From: Halapricum hydrolyticum
GTDB lineage: Archaea; Halobacteriota; Halobacteria; Halobacteriales; Haloarculaceae
Assembly: GCA_025517565.1 (NCBI GenBank)
Contig: JAOPKD010000003.1
Coordinates: 1 to 64,000 of the forward strand
Direction: 5' to 3'
DNA length: 64,000 bases
How positions within the stretch are numbered: the first letter of the stretch is position 1; every line of letters begins with the position of its first letter. Below are positions 25,420-35,033 of this stretch, piece by piece. The notes under the pieces are model-generated. The model saw only the letters and a list, made by a program, of their open reading frames with translations. It was not told where the DNA came from and did no database searches. The position numbers and the translations under genes were made by a program.

Positions 25420-26886
25420 TTAGGCCGTCTCGGCACCCGCGGTCGGCTCCGGAGGCGGCGACGTGGCCACCGGATCGAATCGGACGCTCGCCACGCCGGC
25501 GGTCCGCCCGCTCGATATCCAGTTACCGTCCCCGTCGGCCGCTGTGCCCGTCTCCGGGTCGACGAGCTGGTCGATCTCGGGATCGGTTCCGGGACCGTCC
25601 TCGGTGCCCCACCAATTGTCCGTTGCGAGCAGCGTTTGCGACCGGCTCCCGTTCCTGATTCCGTAGGTCTCGTTGCCTGCGATCTGACACGTTTCGACCA
25701 CGTTTCCGTCAGCACTGACCAGCGGCTGGAGGTCCAGCCCGATCGCGTTGTTCGCGAGGATCGTCTCCGAGACCGCGAACGTCTCCGTGCTGCCGATCCG
25801 TGCGTCCGCGAGTGACAGCCCGATCCCCCCGTTGTCGGTCAGATTCGACGACGAGACGTTCGCCTCGTCGAATCGTACGAGGCGAACGCCGCTGGTCTCG
25901 TTGGCCGTACTCGCCACGCCCGACAGCGTCACGTCCGAGGCCCGGTTGCAGTCGATCCCGGCCGCACCGTTGTCGCTGGTTGTCGTTCGGTCGATGGTCA
26001 CCGTGTCGACCTGGTCGATGGCGATCCCGTGGAACCCGTTGGTCCGGGTGACGGTGTTCGTGATCTCGGCGGAATCGTTCCCCTCGAGATCGATGCCGTT
26101 GCGATTCTCGTCGGCGACGACCCCCTCGATGGTTACCTCCCCGCACTGTTCGATGTCGACGCCGTAGCTCTCGTTGCCGGTAGCCGTGCTGTCGCGTACG
26201 GTCGCCACGTCGACCCGGTCCAGGTCGATCCCACGCGAGGCGTTGTTCCGGACGACTGCCCCCTCGATCCCGACCGTCGTCGTCCGATCGACGTCGATCC
26301 CCGGACCCCCGTTCGACTCGACTGTCACGTCCGTGAACGTCGCGCTCTCGCCGTTCCTGACGAGGACGCCGCCGGTGTTGCAGCCGCTTACTTCGGTCGC
26401 CTCGATCGTGACGGTGCTCGCGAACGTCCTGACTCCGAGGAACCCGTCGGTGACGACGGTGTTCCGTACCGTCGCGTCGTCGCCCCGGATACTGATCGTC
26501 CCGCGCGAGCCGGTGAAACCGGTGACGGTAACGCCGTCGATCGTCACCCCTGATGCCGACTCCGCGACGCTGATCCCCGCGGTATCGACCGTCTCGCCGG
26601 GCGAGACGGTCACCTCGCCCGTTCCGACGATCGTGAGATCCGGTTTGTCGACGCTGATCGCTTCGCGATAGCGGCCCGCCGCGATCTCGACGCGCCCGCC
26701 CGCCGCGACGGTTTCGATCGCCGCCTGGACCGAGTCGAACGATCCCCCCTCGCCGACTGTCACGCTGTCCGGGCCCGGTGTCGGTGTGCCGTTTCTGTCT
26801 CCGTTATCGGAACCACGGAACGAACAGCCGCTCAACGCCACGAGTGATCCAGCCAGGACCGTCCGGCGGGTGATTCTGTCATCCAT
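25420..26886 (-). CDS. Right-handed beta-helix lipoprotein, NosD-like (488 aa)
   Basis: The signal region DDRITRRTVLAGSLVALSGC has Tat arginines and a lipobox. The body is a long series of about 22-residue turns (NDSAEITNTVTRTNGFHGIA and similar) of the parallel-beta-helix/PbH1 type, preceded by the usual SVQAAIETVAAGGRVEI starter. Such proteins bind or cleave polysaccharide, but no catalytic motif is evident. It faces the convergent SDR gene, 6 bases apart. Confidence 0.88.
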   Translation of the reverse strand: MDDRITRRTVLAGSLVALSGCSFRGSDNGDRNGTPTPGPDSVTVGEGGSFDSVQAAIETVAAGGRVEIAAGRYREAISVDKPDLTIVGTGEVTVSPGETVDTAGISVAESASGVTIDGVTVTGFTGSRGTISIRGDDATVRNTVVTDGFLGVRTFASTVTIEATEVSGCNTGGVLVRNGESATFTDVTVESNGGPGIDVDRTTTVGIEGAVVRNNASRGIDLDRVDVATVRDSTATGNESYGVDIEQCGEVTIEGVVADENRNGIDLEGNDSAEITNTVTRTNGFHGIAIDQVDTVTIDRTTTSDNGAAGIDCNRASDVTLSGVASTANETSGVRLVRFDEANVSSSNLTDNGGIGLSLADARIGSTETFAVSETILANNAIGLDLQPLVSADGNVVETCQIAGNETYGIRNGSRSQTLLATDNWWGTEDGPGTDPEIDQLVDPETGTAADGDGNWISSGRTAGVASVRFDPVATSPPPEPTAGAETA

Positions 26887-27057
26887 GCGCTGATATCGTG
26901 ATCAGAGGTCATAAAACATCGTCATAAGGTCTGTCAATAATATACCACCCCTCTCCCTGCTCGAACAGTCCACGCTGACCTGTATAACTATTGAGGAGAA
27001 GCACGTGGTTTCATTTACCGGACGGGGGACCTTCGAGTATCTGTCTCCGGAGATCGT

Positions 27058-29697
27058 ATGGACTGGCACACCCGCTCGCTCGAAGCCGTCTACGAGGAAC
27101 TCGACACGTCGCCGGAGGGACTCGGCCGAAGCGAAGCCGACGTGCGCCGCGACGCCGTCGGGCCGAACGAGATAACCGGCGAGGAGGGCCGCAGTCTACA
27201 CCGGATCTTCCTCGCTCAGTTTTCGAGTGCACTCATCGGGGTGTTGTTCGTTGCAGCCGTCCTCTCGTTCGCTATCGGGCACGTCGTCGACGCCGTCCTC
27301 ATCGGTAGCATCCTTCTGTTGAACGGGGTGTTCGGATTCGTCCAGGAGTACCGCGCCGAACGCAGCCTCGACGCGCTCCGCGAGATGGCGACGCCGTCGG
27401 TCACCGTCCGCCGCGAGGGCGTCGAGCACGACGCTGACGCGGTCGATCTCGTCCCTGGCGACGTCGTCGTTCTCGGACAGGGAGACGTCGTCCCGGCGGA
27501 CTGTCGGATTCTCGAAGAGCAGAACGTCGAGGTCGACGAGGCGGCACTGACTGGTGAGAGCGTCCCCGTCGAGAAGGCCGTGGCAGTGATGGACTCCGGG
27601 ACGCCGCTCGCCGAGCGCCAGAACATGCTGTACAAGGGGACGAACGTCACCCGCGGGCATGCCGTGGCCGTCGTCGTGACGACGGGGATGGAGACGGAAA
27701 TGGGGAAGATAGCGACGGCTCTGGTCAGCGTCGAAGACCGCCAGACGCCACTCCAGCGAAACCTCGACCAGCTCGGTCGGCGACTCGGCCTCGGGGTCGT
27801 CGCGCTCTCGGCGCTGGTCGTCCCGCTTTTGCTCTTCTCCGGTCGGGGACTCCTCCAGGCCGGACTGACAGCTGTCTCCCTCGCTGTCGCCGCTGTGCCG
27901 GAAGGACTCCCGGCCGTCGTGACGCTGACGCTCGCACTGGGCGTTCGAAAGATGGCAGATGAGAACGCGCTTGTCCGGACGCTCCCGGCCGTCGAAGCGC
28001 TCGGCTCCGTCGACGTCGTCTGTACGGACAAGACCGGGACACTCACCGAGGGAGAGATGCGCGTTCGAACCGCGTGGGTCTACGACGAGGTGATAGATGT
28101 CGGCGGCACTGGTTTCGAGCAGACAGCGACCAACAGCAGCGAGACGGACGAACTCGTCGTGAGCGACCGTCTCGAACACCTCTTCGAAATCGGCGCGCTC
28201 TGCAACGACGCAACGCCCGAGAGCGGTGATCCGACCGAGCGCGCACTCCTGAACGCGGCTGTCGACTACGGAATCGATGTCGAGGAGCGTCGCAGTGCCC
28301 GACCGAGACGTGACGAGGTGCCGTTCTCGTCCGAGCGAAAGCGGATGGCAACTGTTCACGAGGACATCGTCTTCGTCAAGGGCGCGCCGATGGTCGTGAT
28401 CGATCGCTCGACGCGCGTGCTGACAGCCGACGGTCCCCGCCCGCTCGACGAGGAGACGAGAGCGACGATCGAAGCGCAAGTTGCGGACTTCGCCGGAGAC
28501 GCACTCCGGGTTCTGGGGTTCGCGTTCAAGGACTCTGGCGACGCCGGCGGTCCGGAGGAGAACCTCGTGTTCGTGGGCCTCCAGGGGCTGCTCGATCCCC
28601 CACGGGCCGAGGTCCGAGACGCCATCGCAGACACACACCGGGCGGGCATCGACGTGAAGATGATTACCGGCGACAACGCGGTGACGGCTCGTGCCATCGC
28701 GGAGCAGGTCGGTATCGAGTCGGACGTCCTCACCGGCCAGGAGATCGAGGCTCTCGACGAGGAAACGCTCCGAGAGCGCGTCGCGGACATCGACGTGTTC
28801 GCACGGGCTGAACCCAGTCACAAGGTCCGGATTCTCACCGCACTCCAGGAGAGCGGGTACGCGGTCGCGATGACCGGGGACGGCGTCAACGATGCGCCGG
28901 CTCTGAAGAACGCGGACGTCGGCATCGCGATGGGTATCCGGGGGACGGACGTCGCCAAGCAGGCCAGCGACATCGTCCTGCTCGACGACAATTACACGTC
29001 CATCAGATCCGCCATCCGTCGCGGGCGGACGATCTTCGACAACATCTGGAAGTTCGTCGCGTACCTGCTCAGCGCAAACGCCGCGGAAGTCGCCGTCGTC
29101 TTCGTCGCGTCCCTCTTCGGCTACCTCATCCTTCCGGCGGTCCAGCTGCTGTGGGTGAACCTGCTCACCGACGGTCTCCCGGCGCTCGCGCTCGGGGCAG
29201 ATCCCGGCGGCGACGTGATGGACCGCCAGCCACGGGAGGAAGCGACCGGGATCATCGACAGGGGGATGCTCGGATTCATCGTCGGTGCCGGGTTGATCGC
29301 GACTGCACTCCTGCTCGGCCTGATGTTCTACACGCTCGGGGGCGCCCCCGAGGTGACGCCCTACGCCCTGACGATGGTGTTTACCGGCCTCGTCGTCTTC
29401 GAGTTCGCCAAACTGTTCGTCGTCAGGTGGACGCGGGGGACACCGGTACTGTCGAACCAGTGGCTCCTCGCGGCTGTCCTCGGGTCGCTGTCTCTCCAAC
29501 TGGCCGTTCTCTACACGCCGCTGAACCGCTATTTCGGCACTGTCCCGCTGGACGTCGCCGACTGGGGCCTACTGGGCGTTGTTTTCTTGATCGGTCTCCC
29601 TGCGCTCGTACTCGTCGGCTGGGCCGTACGGCGCGCGAACGATAACGTGAACGCCGGAATTCCCTCGCTGTCAGAAGATGGGACTCAGATCCGATAG
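27058..29697 (+). CDS. P-type cation-transporting ATPase, P2 (Ca2+/Na+-type) (879 aa)
   Basis: All P-ATPase motifs are present. [10 protein letters not shown] is the actuator loop, DKTGTLT contains the phosphorylated Asp324, [11 protein letters not shown] is the nucleotide domain and [21 protein letters not shown] is the hinge. In the membrane part, [11 protein letters not shown] (M4) and [13 protein letters not shown] (M6) match SERCA/PMR1-like P2 pumps. N-terminal [13 protein letters not shown] is the cation-ATPase N domain. Ca2+ export is the best guess, though Na+ or Mn2+ cannot be excluded. It is monocistronic. Confidence 0.93.
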   Translation: MDWHTRSLEAVYEELDTSPEGLGRSEADVRRDAVGPNEITGEEGRSLHRIFLAQFSSALIGVLFVAAVLSFAIGHVVDAVLIGSILLLNGVFGFVQEYRAERSLDALREMATPSVTVRREGVEHDADAVDLVPGDVVVLGQGDVVPADCRILEEQNVEVDEAALTGESVPVEKAVAVMDSGTPLAERQNMLYKGTNVTRGHAVAVVVTTGMETEMGKIATALVSVEDRQTPLQRNLDQLGRRLGLGVVALSALVVPLLLFSGRGLLQAGLTAVSLAVAAVPEGLPAVVTLTLALGVRKMADENALVRTLPAVEALGSVDVVCTDKTGTLTEGEMRVRTAWVYDEVIDVGGTGFEQTATNSSETDELVVSDRLEHLFEIGALCNDATPESGDPTERALLNAAVDYGIDVEERRSARPRRDEVPFSSERKRMATVHEDIVFVKGAPMVVIDRSTRVLTADGPRPLDEETRATIEAQVADFAGDALRVLGFAFKDSGDAGGPEENLVFVGLQGLLDPPRAEVRDAIADTHRAGIDVKMITGDNAVTARAIAEQVGIESDVLTGQEIEALDEETLRERVADIDVFARAEPSHKVRILTALQESGYAVAMTGDGVNDAPALKNADVGIAMGIRGTDVAKQASDIVLLDDNYTSIRSAIRRGRTIFDNIWKFVAYLLSANAAEVAVVFVASLFGYLILPAVQLLWVNLLTDGLPALALGADPGGDVMDRQPREEATGIIDRGMLGFIVGAGLIATALLLGLMFYTLGGAPEVTPYALTMVFTGLVVFEFAKLFVVRWTRGTPVLSNQWLLAAVLGSLSLQLAVLYTPLNRYFGTVPLDVADWGLLGVVFLIGLPALVLVGWAVRRANDNVNAGIPSLSEDGTQIR

Positions 29698-29784
29698 TCT
29701 CTGCGAAACCTGTGGTAGAGGGGTCGAGAACGCCGGAATACGTCGTATTCTCTCATTCTCAGAAACGAGGCTCGGAGTGGAGGA

Positions 29785-29931
29785 CTTATATCGCTCGACG
29801 TTTCATCCACGACTACCGAAGTCCGGTATCGCGCGTGAGACACCCTCACGCCCGGGAAGGCAACGGTTTGTCTCCTCACCGACGTAGCCCGCGAGATATT
29901 CCGGGTTGGGTCGACCGGACAGGGAACTCAC
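29785..29931 (+). promoter_or_regulatory. TATA-like box and long leader before the beta-helix gene
   Basis: CTTATA at 29785-29790 is followed by about 140 bases before the ATG at 29932, so the transcript would carry a leader of over 100 nt, unusual for haloarchaea. CGTGAG pairs with CTCACG in the GCGTGAGACACCCTCACGCC segment (about 29834-29853) as a small stem-loop. No coding frame in the leader is convincing. Confidence 0.4.
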
Positions 29932-31146
29932 ATGAGCAACGACGAATCAACAGGCAATCACGGGTATAACACTCCTGCGAAGGGAACGAAAGACTGGGGT
30001 CGCCTCCTCAACGAGAACTTCTCGTTGCTCGACCGCGGCGTCGAGATCAGGGACGCGGCCGCAAACCGTAACGACTACGAGCCGAAAAACGGCGCAAAGT
30101 TCCTCGCGATCGACACCAAGACGGTGTATCTCGGTGACGGCAGCGAGTGGCGGGAGTTCGCGACGTTCGGATCGGGCGGTGACGACACGGCCGGTAACGA
30201 AGTGTTCGCCTCCGAGTACGACGGCGCGACACTGGACGAGCGTATCGACGCCGCGCTCGCGGACCTCCCGAACGGACAGGGACGGGTTCGGGTCGGCCCG
30301 AACCCCGACGGGACGGTCTGGCAGTGGAGCGCGTGGACCGTCGATCCGACGGCCTACAGCGGCGTCCACATCGATATCGACCGGAACGTCCGCATCGAAT
30401 ACCAGGGCGACGGCGTCGCGATCACCGTCGATCCAGCGGGCGATCTCCGGTCCCAGGACACGTTCGGCCATCGGTTCACCCTCGAGGGCGGGATCTGGGA
30501 GAACACGGGGAATACGACCGGCTGGTTCCGGGGGATCGACGTCAACCGCGCGGTCGTCCACCCGGCTCACGTCAGCGGTCTGACCAACGACGCTGGCGAC
30601 TGCTTCGGAATCCAGCTCCGCAACAACGCCTACTGGAGCGAAGACGTCGACGTCGACGGCAAGTACGTCGACGTCGACGTCGGTGTCGACCTCGTTCCGG
30701 CCTCGATGACTGGTGGGAGCGGAACCGACTCGTTCCACGACTGCCGGTTCTTCGGGACGTTCACCGGCGTCCAGAACTACGGCTTCCGGTGGGAGGGCGA
30801 ACCCTTCGACGTGGTCTGTGGCGCGACGGTCATCCTGGCCGGCGAGGAGGCGACCGCCCACTACCTCAACGGCAACTTCCAGGACGCGGTGTTCCAGGGC
30901 AGCGACAGCGAGAGTATCAACCCGACGGACACCCAGTCGAGCTTCGAACTCGGCCCGGACTACTATCACGGTCCGCTACTGCTCAACCACACCGACCACC
31001 GTGGCGTCGACAGCGCCAGCGACATCGCCGCGCTGTTCGGGATCGAGGTCCAGGGGCAACAGCTCCGCATCAAGAACCTCAACCGTCCGGAGACGGCCTT
31101 CACGATGTATCGGGACGGGACCGTCGACTTCACCAGTAATGAATGA
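29932..31146 (+). CDS. Tail-spike-like beta-helix protein, unknown function (404 aa)
   Basis: The N-terminal segment PAKGTKDWGRLLNENFSLLD resembles head-binding or attachment segments of viral tail fibres. It is followed by TVYLGDGSEW and then a Gly/Asn/Asp-rich region with beta-helix-like spacing (HVSGLTNDAGDCFGIQLRNN). No signal peptide is seen. It may be an adhesin, polysaccharide-binding protein or domesticated viral spike. Its stop overlaps the start of the Tat peptide gene by 8 bases, so the two are coupled. I do not recognise a named family. Confidence 0.75.
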   Translation: MSNDESTGNHGYNTPAKGTKDWGRLLNENFSLLDRGVEIRDAAANRNDYEPKNGAKFLAIDTKTVYLGDGSEWREFATFGSGGDDTAGNEVFASEYDGATLDERIDAALADLPNGQGRVRVGPNPDGTVWQWSAWTVDPTAYSGVHIDIDRNVRIEYQGDGVAITVDPAGDLRSQDTFGHRFTLEGGIWENTGNTTGWFRGIDVNRAVVHPAHVSGLTNDAGDCFGIQLRNNAYWSEDVDVDGKYVDVDVGVDLVPASMTGGSGTDSFHDCRFFGTFTGVQNYGFRWEGEPFDVVCGATVILAGEEATAHYLNGNFQDAVFQGSDSESINPTDTQSSFELGPDYYHGPLLLNHTDHRGVDSASDIAALFGIEVQGQQLRIKNLNRPETAFTMYRDGTVDFTSNE

Positions 31147-31360
31147 CCACCAGCACGGGGAATCGGAACTGACGCTTCGCCGCCGCGATATGCTCGCAGG
31201 CACGGCGACTCTCGTCGCACTGGGAGCCCCGGCTGCGGCGGCAATCGACGTGTCTGACGGTTATGGCGAAGGCGGCTACGGTCAGGGAGCATACGGTGGC
31301 GACACCTCCGAGAGCGGCTACGGCGAAGGCGGCTTCGGCCAGGGCGAGTTCGGCGACTGA
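31139..31360 (+). CDS. Tiny Tat-exported Gly/Tyr-rich protein (73 aa)
   Basis: The N-terminal half is a Tat signal, RRRDMLAGTATLVALGAPAA. The mature part (about 36 residues) is almost only YGEGGYGQGAYGG-type repeats, ending in YGEGGFGQGEFGD. Low-complexity Gly/Tyr sequences of this sort form flexible or cohesive surface material in other systems. ATG 31139 overlaps the previous gene. It is not a shadow, because the signal-peptide architecture is complete and the composition differs sharply from the other frames. Confidence 0.72.
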   Translation: MNDHQHGESELTLRRRDMLAGTATLVALGAPAAAAIDVSDGYGEGGYGQGAYGGDTSESGYGEGGFGQGEFGD

Positions 31361-31471
31361 TCGGGATCGGCGTGTCGCTGTTCCGGTGACCGAATCGACA
31401 CTTCCGACCGAAAACGATGGGCTTCTGTGCAACCGCTGCGCACGATTGTTTCGCTGTACGGTATTTCTGCA

Positions 31472-32626
31472 CTACTCTCGTGTGTCGACCGCGTCCCGGT
31501 AGATCCGTTCGACGTCGTCGACGATACACTCCCAGTCGAACCGCTGTGCAGCCGTCTGTGGCGCGGTCGCGGGACGCTCGCCGTCGAAGACGGCCGTCAG
31601 TCCGTCGGCGATTCCCTCGACCGTCGAGTCGACGAGTAGTCCCGCGTCGTCGAGAACCTCTTCGACGGCCGAATCCGGATGACGGACGGCGACGATCTGA
31701 CAGTCGGCGGCCATCGCCTCCAGCAGCGCCATCCCGAACCCCTCGCGCGTCGAGGGGGAGACGAACGCGGTCGCTCCTCGCATGAGCGAGTACACGTCGG
31801 TGTCGTCGTCGATAGACCCGTAGAAGGTGATCCGGTCGCGCGAGTCGAGCGCACTCGCCTGCGCACGGAGGCGGTCGCTTTCGGGTCCGTCGCCGACGAT
31901 TCCGAGTCGGATGTCTCGGTCGGCCGCGACGCGGTCGAACGCCGAAAGCAGCTGATCGACGCGCTTGCTCTCGACGAGCCGGCCGACGAACAGCACGTCG
32001 GGCGCGTCCGGATCAGGCTCGACCGCGGCGATCCGGTCGGTCTCGATCCCGTTGTACACCGTCGTGATGCGTTCGCCCGGCACGCCGATCGCACCGAGCC
32101 GGTCGGCCGTCAGCCGCGAGACGGCCACCGCCCGCCGGGAGAGCCGCGCGGCCAGCCGTTCGACGACGATCCCCCCGACGCCCAGCGCGCCGAGATACTC
32201 CAGCCAGTAGCGGTTCCACACCTCGTGCCAGGTCGTCACCAGCGCGGCGCCCGACCGCACGGCGGCGGCCGCCGCGGGAAAGACCGGAAAGTACGGGAAC
32301 GCCGACACGTCGATCACGTCGTGCTCGCTGGTCAGCAGCGGCCGGGCGAGCCGCAGCGAGAACTCGACGGCCTCGCCGATCGACCGCCGCTCGCCGGCGT
32401 ACAGCTCGCGCTGGGGCGCCACCGCGCGCAACGTCATGCCCTCCTGCTCGTACTCGTCGCCGCCCTCCCAGTAGCGTCGCGTGTAGAGCGTCACGTCGTG
32501 ACCGCGGTCGGCGAGGCGGCGACCGATCTCGTAGAACCGTCGCTCGGCGCCGCCCTTGACGAACGGATAGGCGACGTTGGAGACGAACGCGACGTCCAGA
32601 TCACCGCTCATCGATCCGGATCTCAC
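31472..32626 (-). CDS. GT4-family glycosyltransferase (384 aa)
   Basis: GT-B fold enzyme. The N-terminal VAYPFVKGGAERRFYEIG is the acceptor-side glycine motif. VLFVGRLVESKRVDQLLSAF begins the donor domain, and PSTREGFGMALLEAMA is the EX7E region that binds the nucleotide sugar. The ATG overlaps the upstream epimerase stop by 4 bases, so they form one unit. It is part of the surface-glycan cluster; sugar specificity is unknown. Confidence 0.92.
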   Translation of the reverse strand: MRSGSMSGDLDVAFVSNVAYPFVKGGAERRFYEIGRRLADRGHDVTLYTRRYWEGGDEYEQEGMTLRAVAPQRELYAGERRSIGEAVEFSLRLARPLLTSEHDVIDVSAFPYFPVFPAAAAAVRSGAALVTTWHEVWNRYWLEYLGALGVGGIVVERLAARLSRRAVAVSRLTADRLGAIGVPGERITTVYNGIETDRIAAVEPDPDAPDVLFVGRLVESKRVDQLLSAFDRVAADRDIRLGIVGDGPESDRLRAQASALDSRDRITFYGSIDDDTDVYSLMRGATAFVSPSTREGFGMALLEAMAADCQIVAVRHPDSAVEEVLDDAGLLVDSTVEGIADGLTAVFDGERPATAPQTAAQRFDWECIVDDVERIYRDAVDTRE

Positions 32627-33672
32627 CGTTCGTAGAGGAGCCGTTCCAGGTTCTCGCGGACCGTCTCGCGGTCGTTGTGCTCGGTGTAGTAGTCGATGGT
32701 TCGGGCCAGCCCTTCTTCGAGCGTGTACCGCGGTTCCCAGTCCAGCACCTCCTTCGCGCGGGTGGTGTCGGCTGCGCGGTGGCGGACGCCGACCGGCTTG
32801 TCCGGGCTGTACTCAATCTCCTCGGGGTGCCAGTCCATGTACTCGAAGATGGCCTCGGCACACTGGTTCAGCGAGATGTGATCGGGGATGCCGGCGTTGA
32901 CTGCGCTGCCGTCGGTGATGTGCGTCGACGCCAGCCGGAGCGCACGCGTGATGTCGCTGACGTACGTGAAATTGCGCGTCTGCTCGCCGTCACCCCAGAT
33001 GGTGAAGGGGTCCTGTCCGGCGAAGGCTTTCGCGATCAGCGCGACGACGGCGTGTGTCTCGTTCTCTCTGGGGCCGTAGGCGGTGAAAATGCGGACCGAA
33101 CTCGCGTCGACGCCGTACTGTTCGTGGTAGGATCGCAGCGAGAGTTCGCCCATCAGCTTCGCCCAGCCGTAGGTCTCGTCGGCGAAGGCACCGCCGCGCT
33201 CCTCGAAGGTGATCATGTCCTCCCGGAGCGGGACCTGCTGCTTCTGGATGTCCGTCGGATACGTACACGCGCTGGAGGCGAACGTGATCCGGTCGACGCC
33301 GTTCTCGACGGCCGTCTCGAAGACGATGTTGTCCAGCGCCATGTTCGAGGCGCAACTCGCCGGGTGGGTCGCAATGTACCCTCGACCGCCGTGGTCGGCC
33401 GCGAGGTGGAACACCGTTTCGATGCCCTCGCTGGCTTCGCTGGCGACGTCCCAGTGTTTGAGGTCGCCGACCAGCAGTTCGATGTCGTCTTCGACCGCCG
33501 CGAGGTTCTCCCTGCGGCCGCTGGAGAAGTCGTCGGCGACGCGGACGTTCGCGCCGCGCTCGACGAGTTCCTCGACGAGGTGCGACCCGATGAACGAGGC
33601 ACCCCCCGTGACGAGAACGTTCTCGCCGGTCCAGTCGCGGTCGTCTCTCTGTGCCGTGTCAGTTTGTGTCAT
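32623..33672 (-). CDS. NAD-dependent epimerase/dehydratase (349 aa)
   Basis: Extended SDR acting on a nucleotide sugar. The NAD motif is TGGASFIGSHL, the catalytic Tyr/Lys is in ETYGWAKLMGE, and FSSGRREN follows strand 2. The SSACTYPTD and GIPDHISLNQ segments resemble GDP-mannose 3,5-epimerase-like proteins. Epimerisation is more likely than dehydration, but the substrate is unproved. It is coupled to the GT4 gene, and an array of GAACAC motifs lies in its promoter region. Confidence 0.9.
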   Translation of the reverse strand: MTQTDTAQRDDRDWTGENVLVTGGASFIGSHLVEELVERGANVRVADDFSSGRRENLAAVEDDIELLVGDLKHWDVASEASEGIETVFHLAADHGGRGYIATHPASCASNMALDNIVFETAVENGVDRITFASSACTYPTDIQKQQVPLREDMITFEERGGAFADETYGWAKLMGELSLRSYHEQYGVDASSVRIFTAYGPRENETHAVVALIAKAFAGQDPFTIWGDGEQTRNFTYVSDITRALRLASTHITDGSAVNAGIPDHISLNQCAEAIFEYMDWHPEEIEYSPDKPVGVRHRAADTTRAKEVLDWEPRYTLEEGLARTIDYYTEHNDRETVRENLERLLYER

Positions 33673-33697
33673 ATATTATCATCTGTATTTTCGCGAT

Positions 33698-33785
33698 GTG
33701 TTCTGATTTCGTATGTGTTCTGGCAGTTCGGTGTGTTCCAGTCGCGCGTTCTGCGTGTGTATTCAGGGACTCTGTGTGCGTGTTC
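33698..33785 (-). repeat. Iterated GAACAC-type motifs upstream of the epimerase
   Basis: On the plus strand GTGTTC or one-mismatch forms start at 33698, 33715, 33733, 33746 (GCGTTC), 33759 (GTATTC) and 33780, with spacings of 17, 18, 13, 13 and 21. They fill the 142-base gap between two minus-strand epimerase genes, just upstream of the start at 33672. They could be repeated regulator sites. Confidence 0.5.
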
Positions 33786-33814
33786 GGGCGATCTGTCGTC
33801 GGCTCCGCCGGCCT

Positions 33815-34807
33815 TCACCGCTCCGGGCCCCGGGGCACATCGACAGTCGGCTCGTCGAGCGGCGTCTCGCCGATCGGTCCTTCCTCCGCCTCGAAGGCGG
33901 CGACGAATCGCCGAAGCCCCTCGTCGATGTCGATCGTGGGTGCATAGCCCAGCTTCCGGAGCTTCGTGACGTCGGCTCGTAGCGCCACGGGATCGCCCTT
34001 CCAGCTGGAGCCGGTGAATCGCACCTCCGTGTCGAGCCCGAGCAGTTCGATCATCATCGCCGCGAGGTCGCGGATGCTGATGACTCCCTCGCCGGAAACG
34101 TTGTAGGCTTCGCCGGGCTCGCCGCGGTCGGCGAGCAACAGGAACGCCGAGACGGTGTCGTCGATGTACGTGTAATCCCGGACCTGCTCGCCGGTGCCCA
34201 GCACCTCCAGCTCCGTCGGGTCGGCCTGCAACTTCTGCAGGAAGTCATACATCACGTACCGGGGCTGGCGCGGGCCGTACGTGTTGAAGATGCGCAGCGC
34301 CGTGGTGTCGAACCCGTGTTCGGTATGGTAGGCCCGAACGTATCGATCGCCGGCCAGCTTGTGGACGCCGTAGGGCGAGATCGGGTTGTACGGGTGGTCT
34401 TCGTCCATGGGGGCGTACTCGGGGTTGCCGTAGACGGCACACGAGGAGGCGTACACGATCCGCGGATCGAGATCGGCCGTCCGCAGCGCTTCGAGGAGGT
34501 TCAGCGTCCCCTCGGTGTTGACCGCCAGATCGTCGTGGGGCGCGTCCCACCCGGCCGAGGTTCGGCGCGTGTCCGCGGCCGCCGCGAGATGGAAGACGAC
34601 GTCCGGGTCGTCGATCGCGTTCGCCAGTGCCGTCCGGTCGCGAACGTCGACCCTCTCGAAGGCTGCGTCGTCGTGGACGTACTCTCGGCGCCCCGACGAG
34701 AGGTCGTCGAGGACGGCAACTTCGTTGTCCTCCACCAGCGCGTCGACGAGGTGCGAGCCGATGAAGCCCGCGCCGCCAGTGACGAGAATCCGCTTTCCCT
34801 CGATCAT
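33815..34807 (-). CDS. UDP-glucose 4-epimerase-like NAD-dependent epimerase (330 aa)
   Basis: Extended SDR with TGGAGFIGSHLVDALV at the NAD site, the catalytic SSCAVYG Ser and YGVHKLAGDRY, and the GalE-like GTGEQVRDYTYIDD substrate region. It would interconvert UDP-hexoses or hexuronic acids for surface glycans. A TATA-like box lies about 55 bases upstream (34859-34870), so this gene probably starts a transcript running through the downstream epimerase and GT4. Confidence 0.92.
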   Translation of the reverse strand: MIEGKRILVTGGAGFIGSHLVDALVEDNEVAVLDDLSSGRREYVHDDAAFERVDVRDRTALANAIDDPDVVFHLAAAADTRRTSAGWDAPHDDLAVNTEGTLNLLEALRTADLDPRIVYASSCAVYGNPEYAPMDEDHPYNPISPYGVHKLAGDRYVRAYHTEHGFDTTALRIFNTYGPRQPRYVMYDFLQKLQADPTELEVLGTGEQVRDYTYIDDTVSAFLLLADRGEPGEAYNVSGEGVISIRDLAAMMIELLGLDTEVRFTGSSWKGDPVALRADVTKLRKLGYAPTIDIDEGLRRFVAAFEAEEGPIGETPLDEPTVDVPRGPER

Positions 34808-34858
34808 CGCTGCACCTTTGTCTGCCCAACAGTCACTGAAGTAATAGTACCACCCTCA

Positions 34859-34870
34859 TTATATAGATAA
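34859..34870 (-). promoter_or_regulatory. TATA-like box for the epimerase transcript
   Basis: TTATCTATATAA on the minus strand, 52-63 bases before the ATG at 34807. It lies in the AT-rich part of the 226-base gap, the rest of which shows no gene. Confidence 0.45.
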
Positions 34871-35033
34871 ATTGCCGGGAACCCTAATGAACGTTTGGGT
34901 GAGATAATGGCATGCAAACGGACCTTACTGGACACGTAGTGGCCGATCGGTGACGCTATCTCTCACGGCTGTCACCGGCCAGTAAGACCGTCTTTCACGT
35001 TCACCCCTGTCGACGCTGACTCTTGACACCCTC

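Noticed and set aside
27196..29499. A 767-codon open frame on the minus strand opposite the P-type ATPase
   Set aside because: It is antisense to a complete ATPase with every motif, has no recognisable domain, and its composition is that of a codon-shadow in GC-rich DNA.
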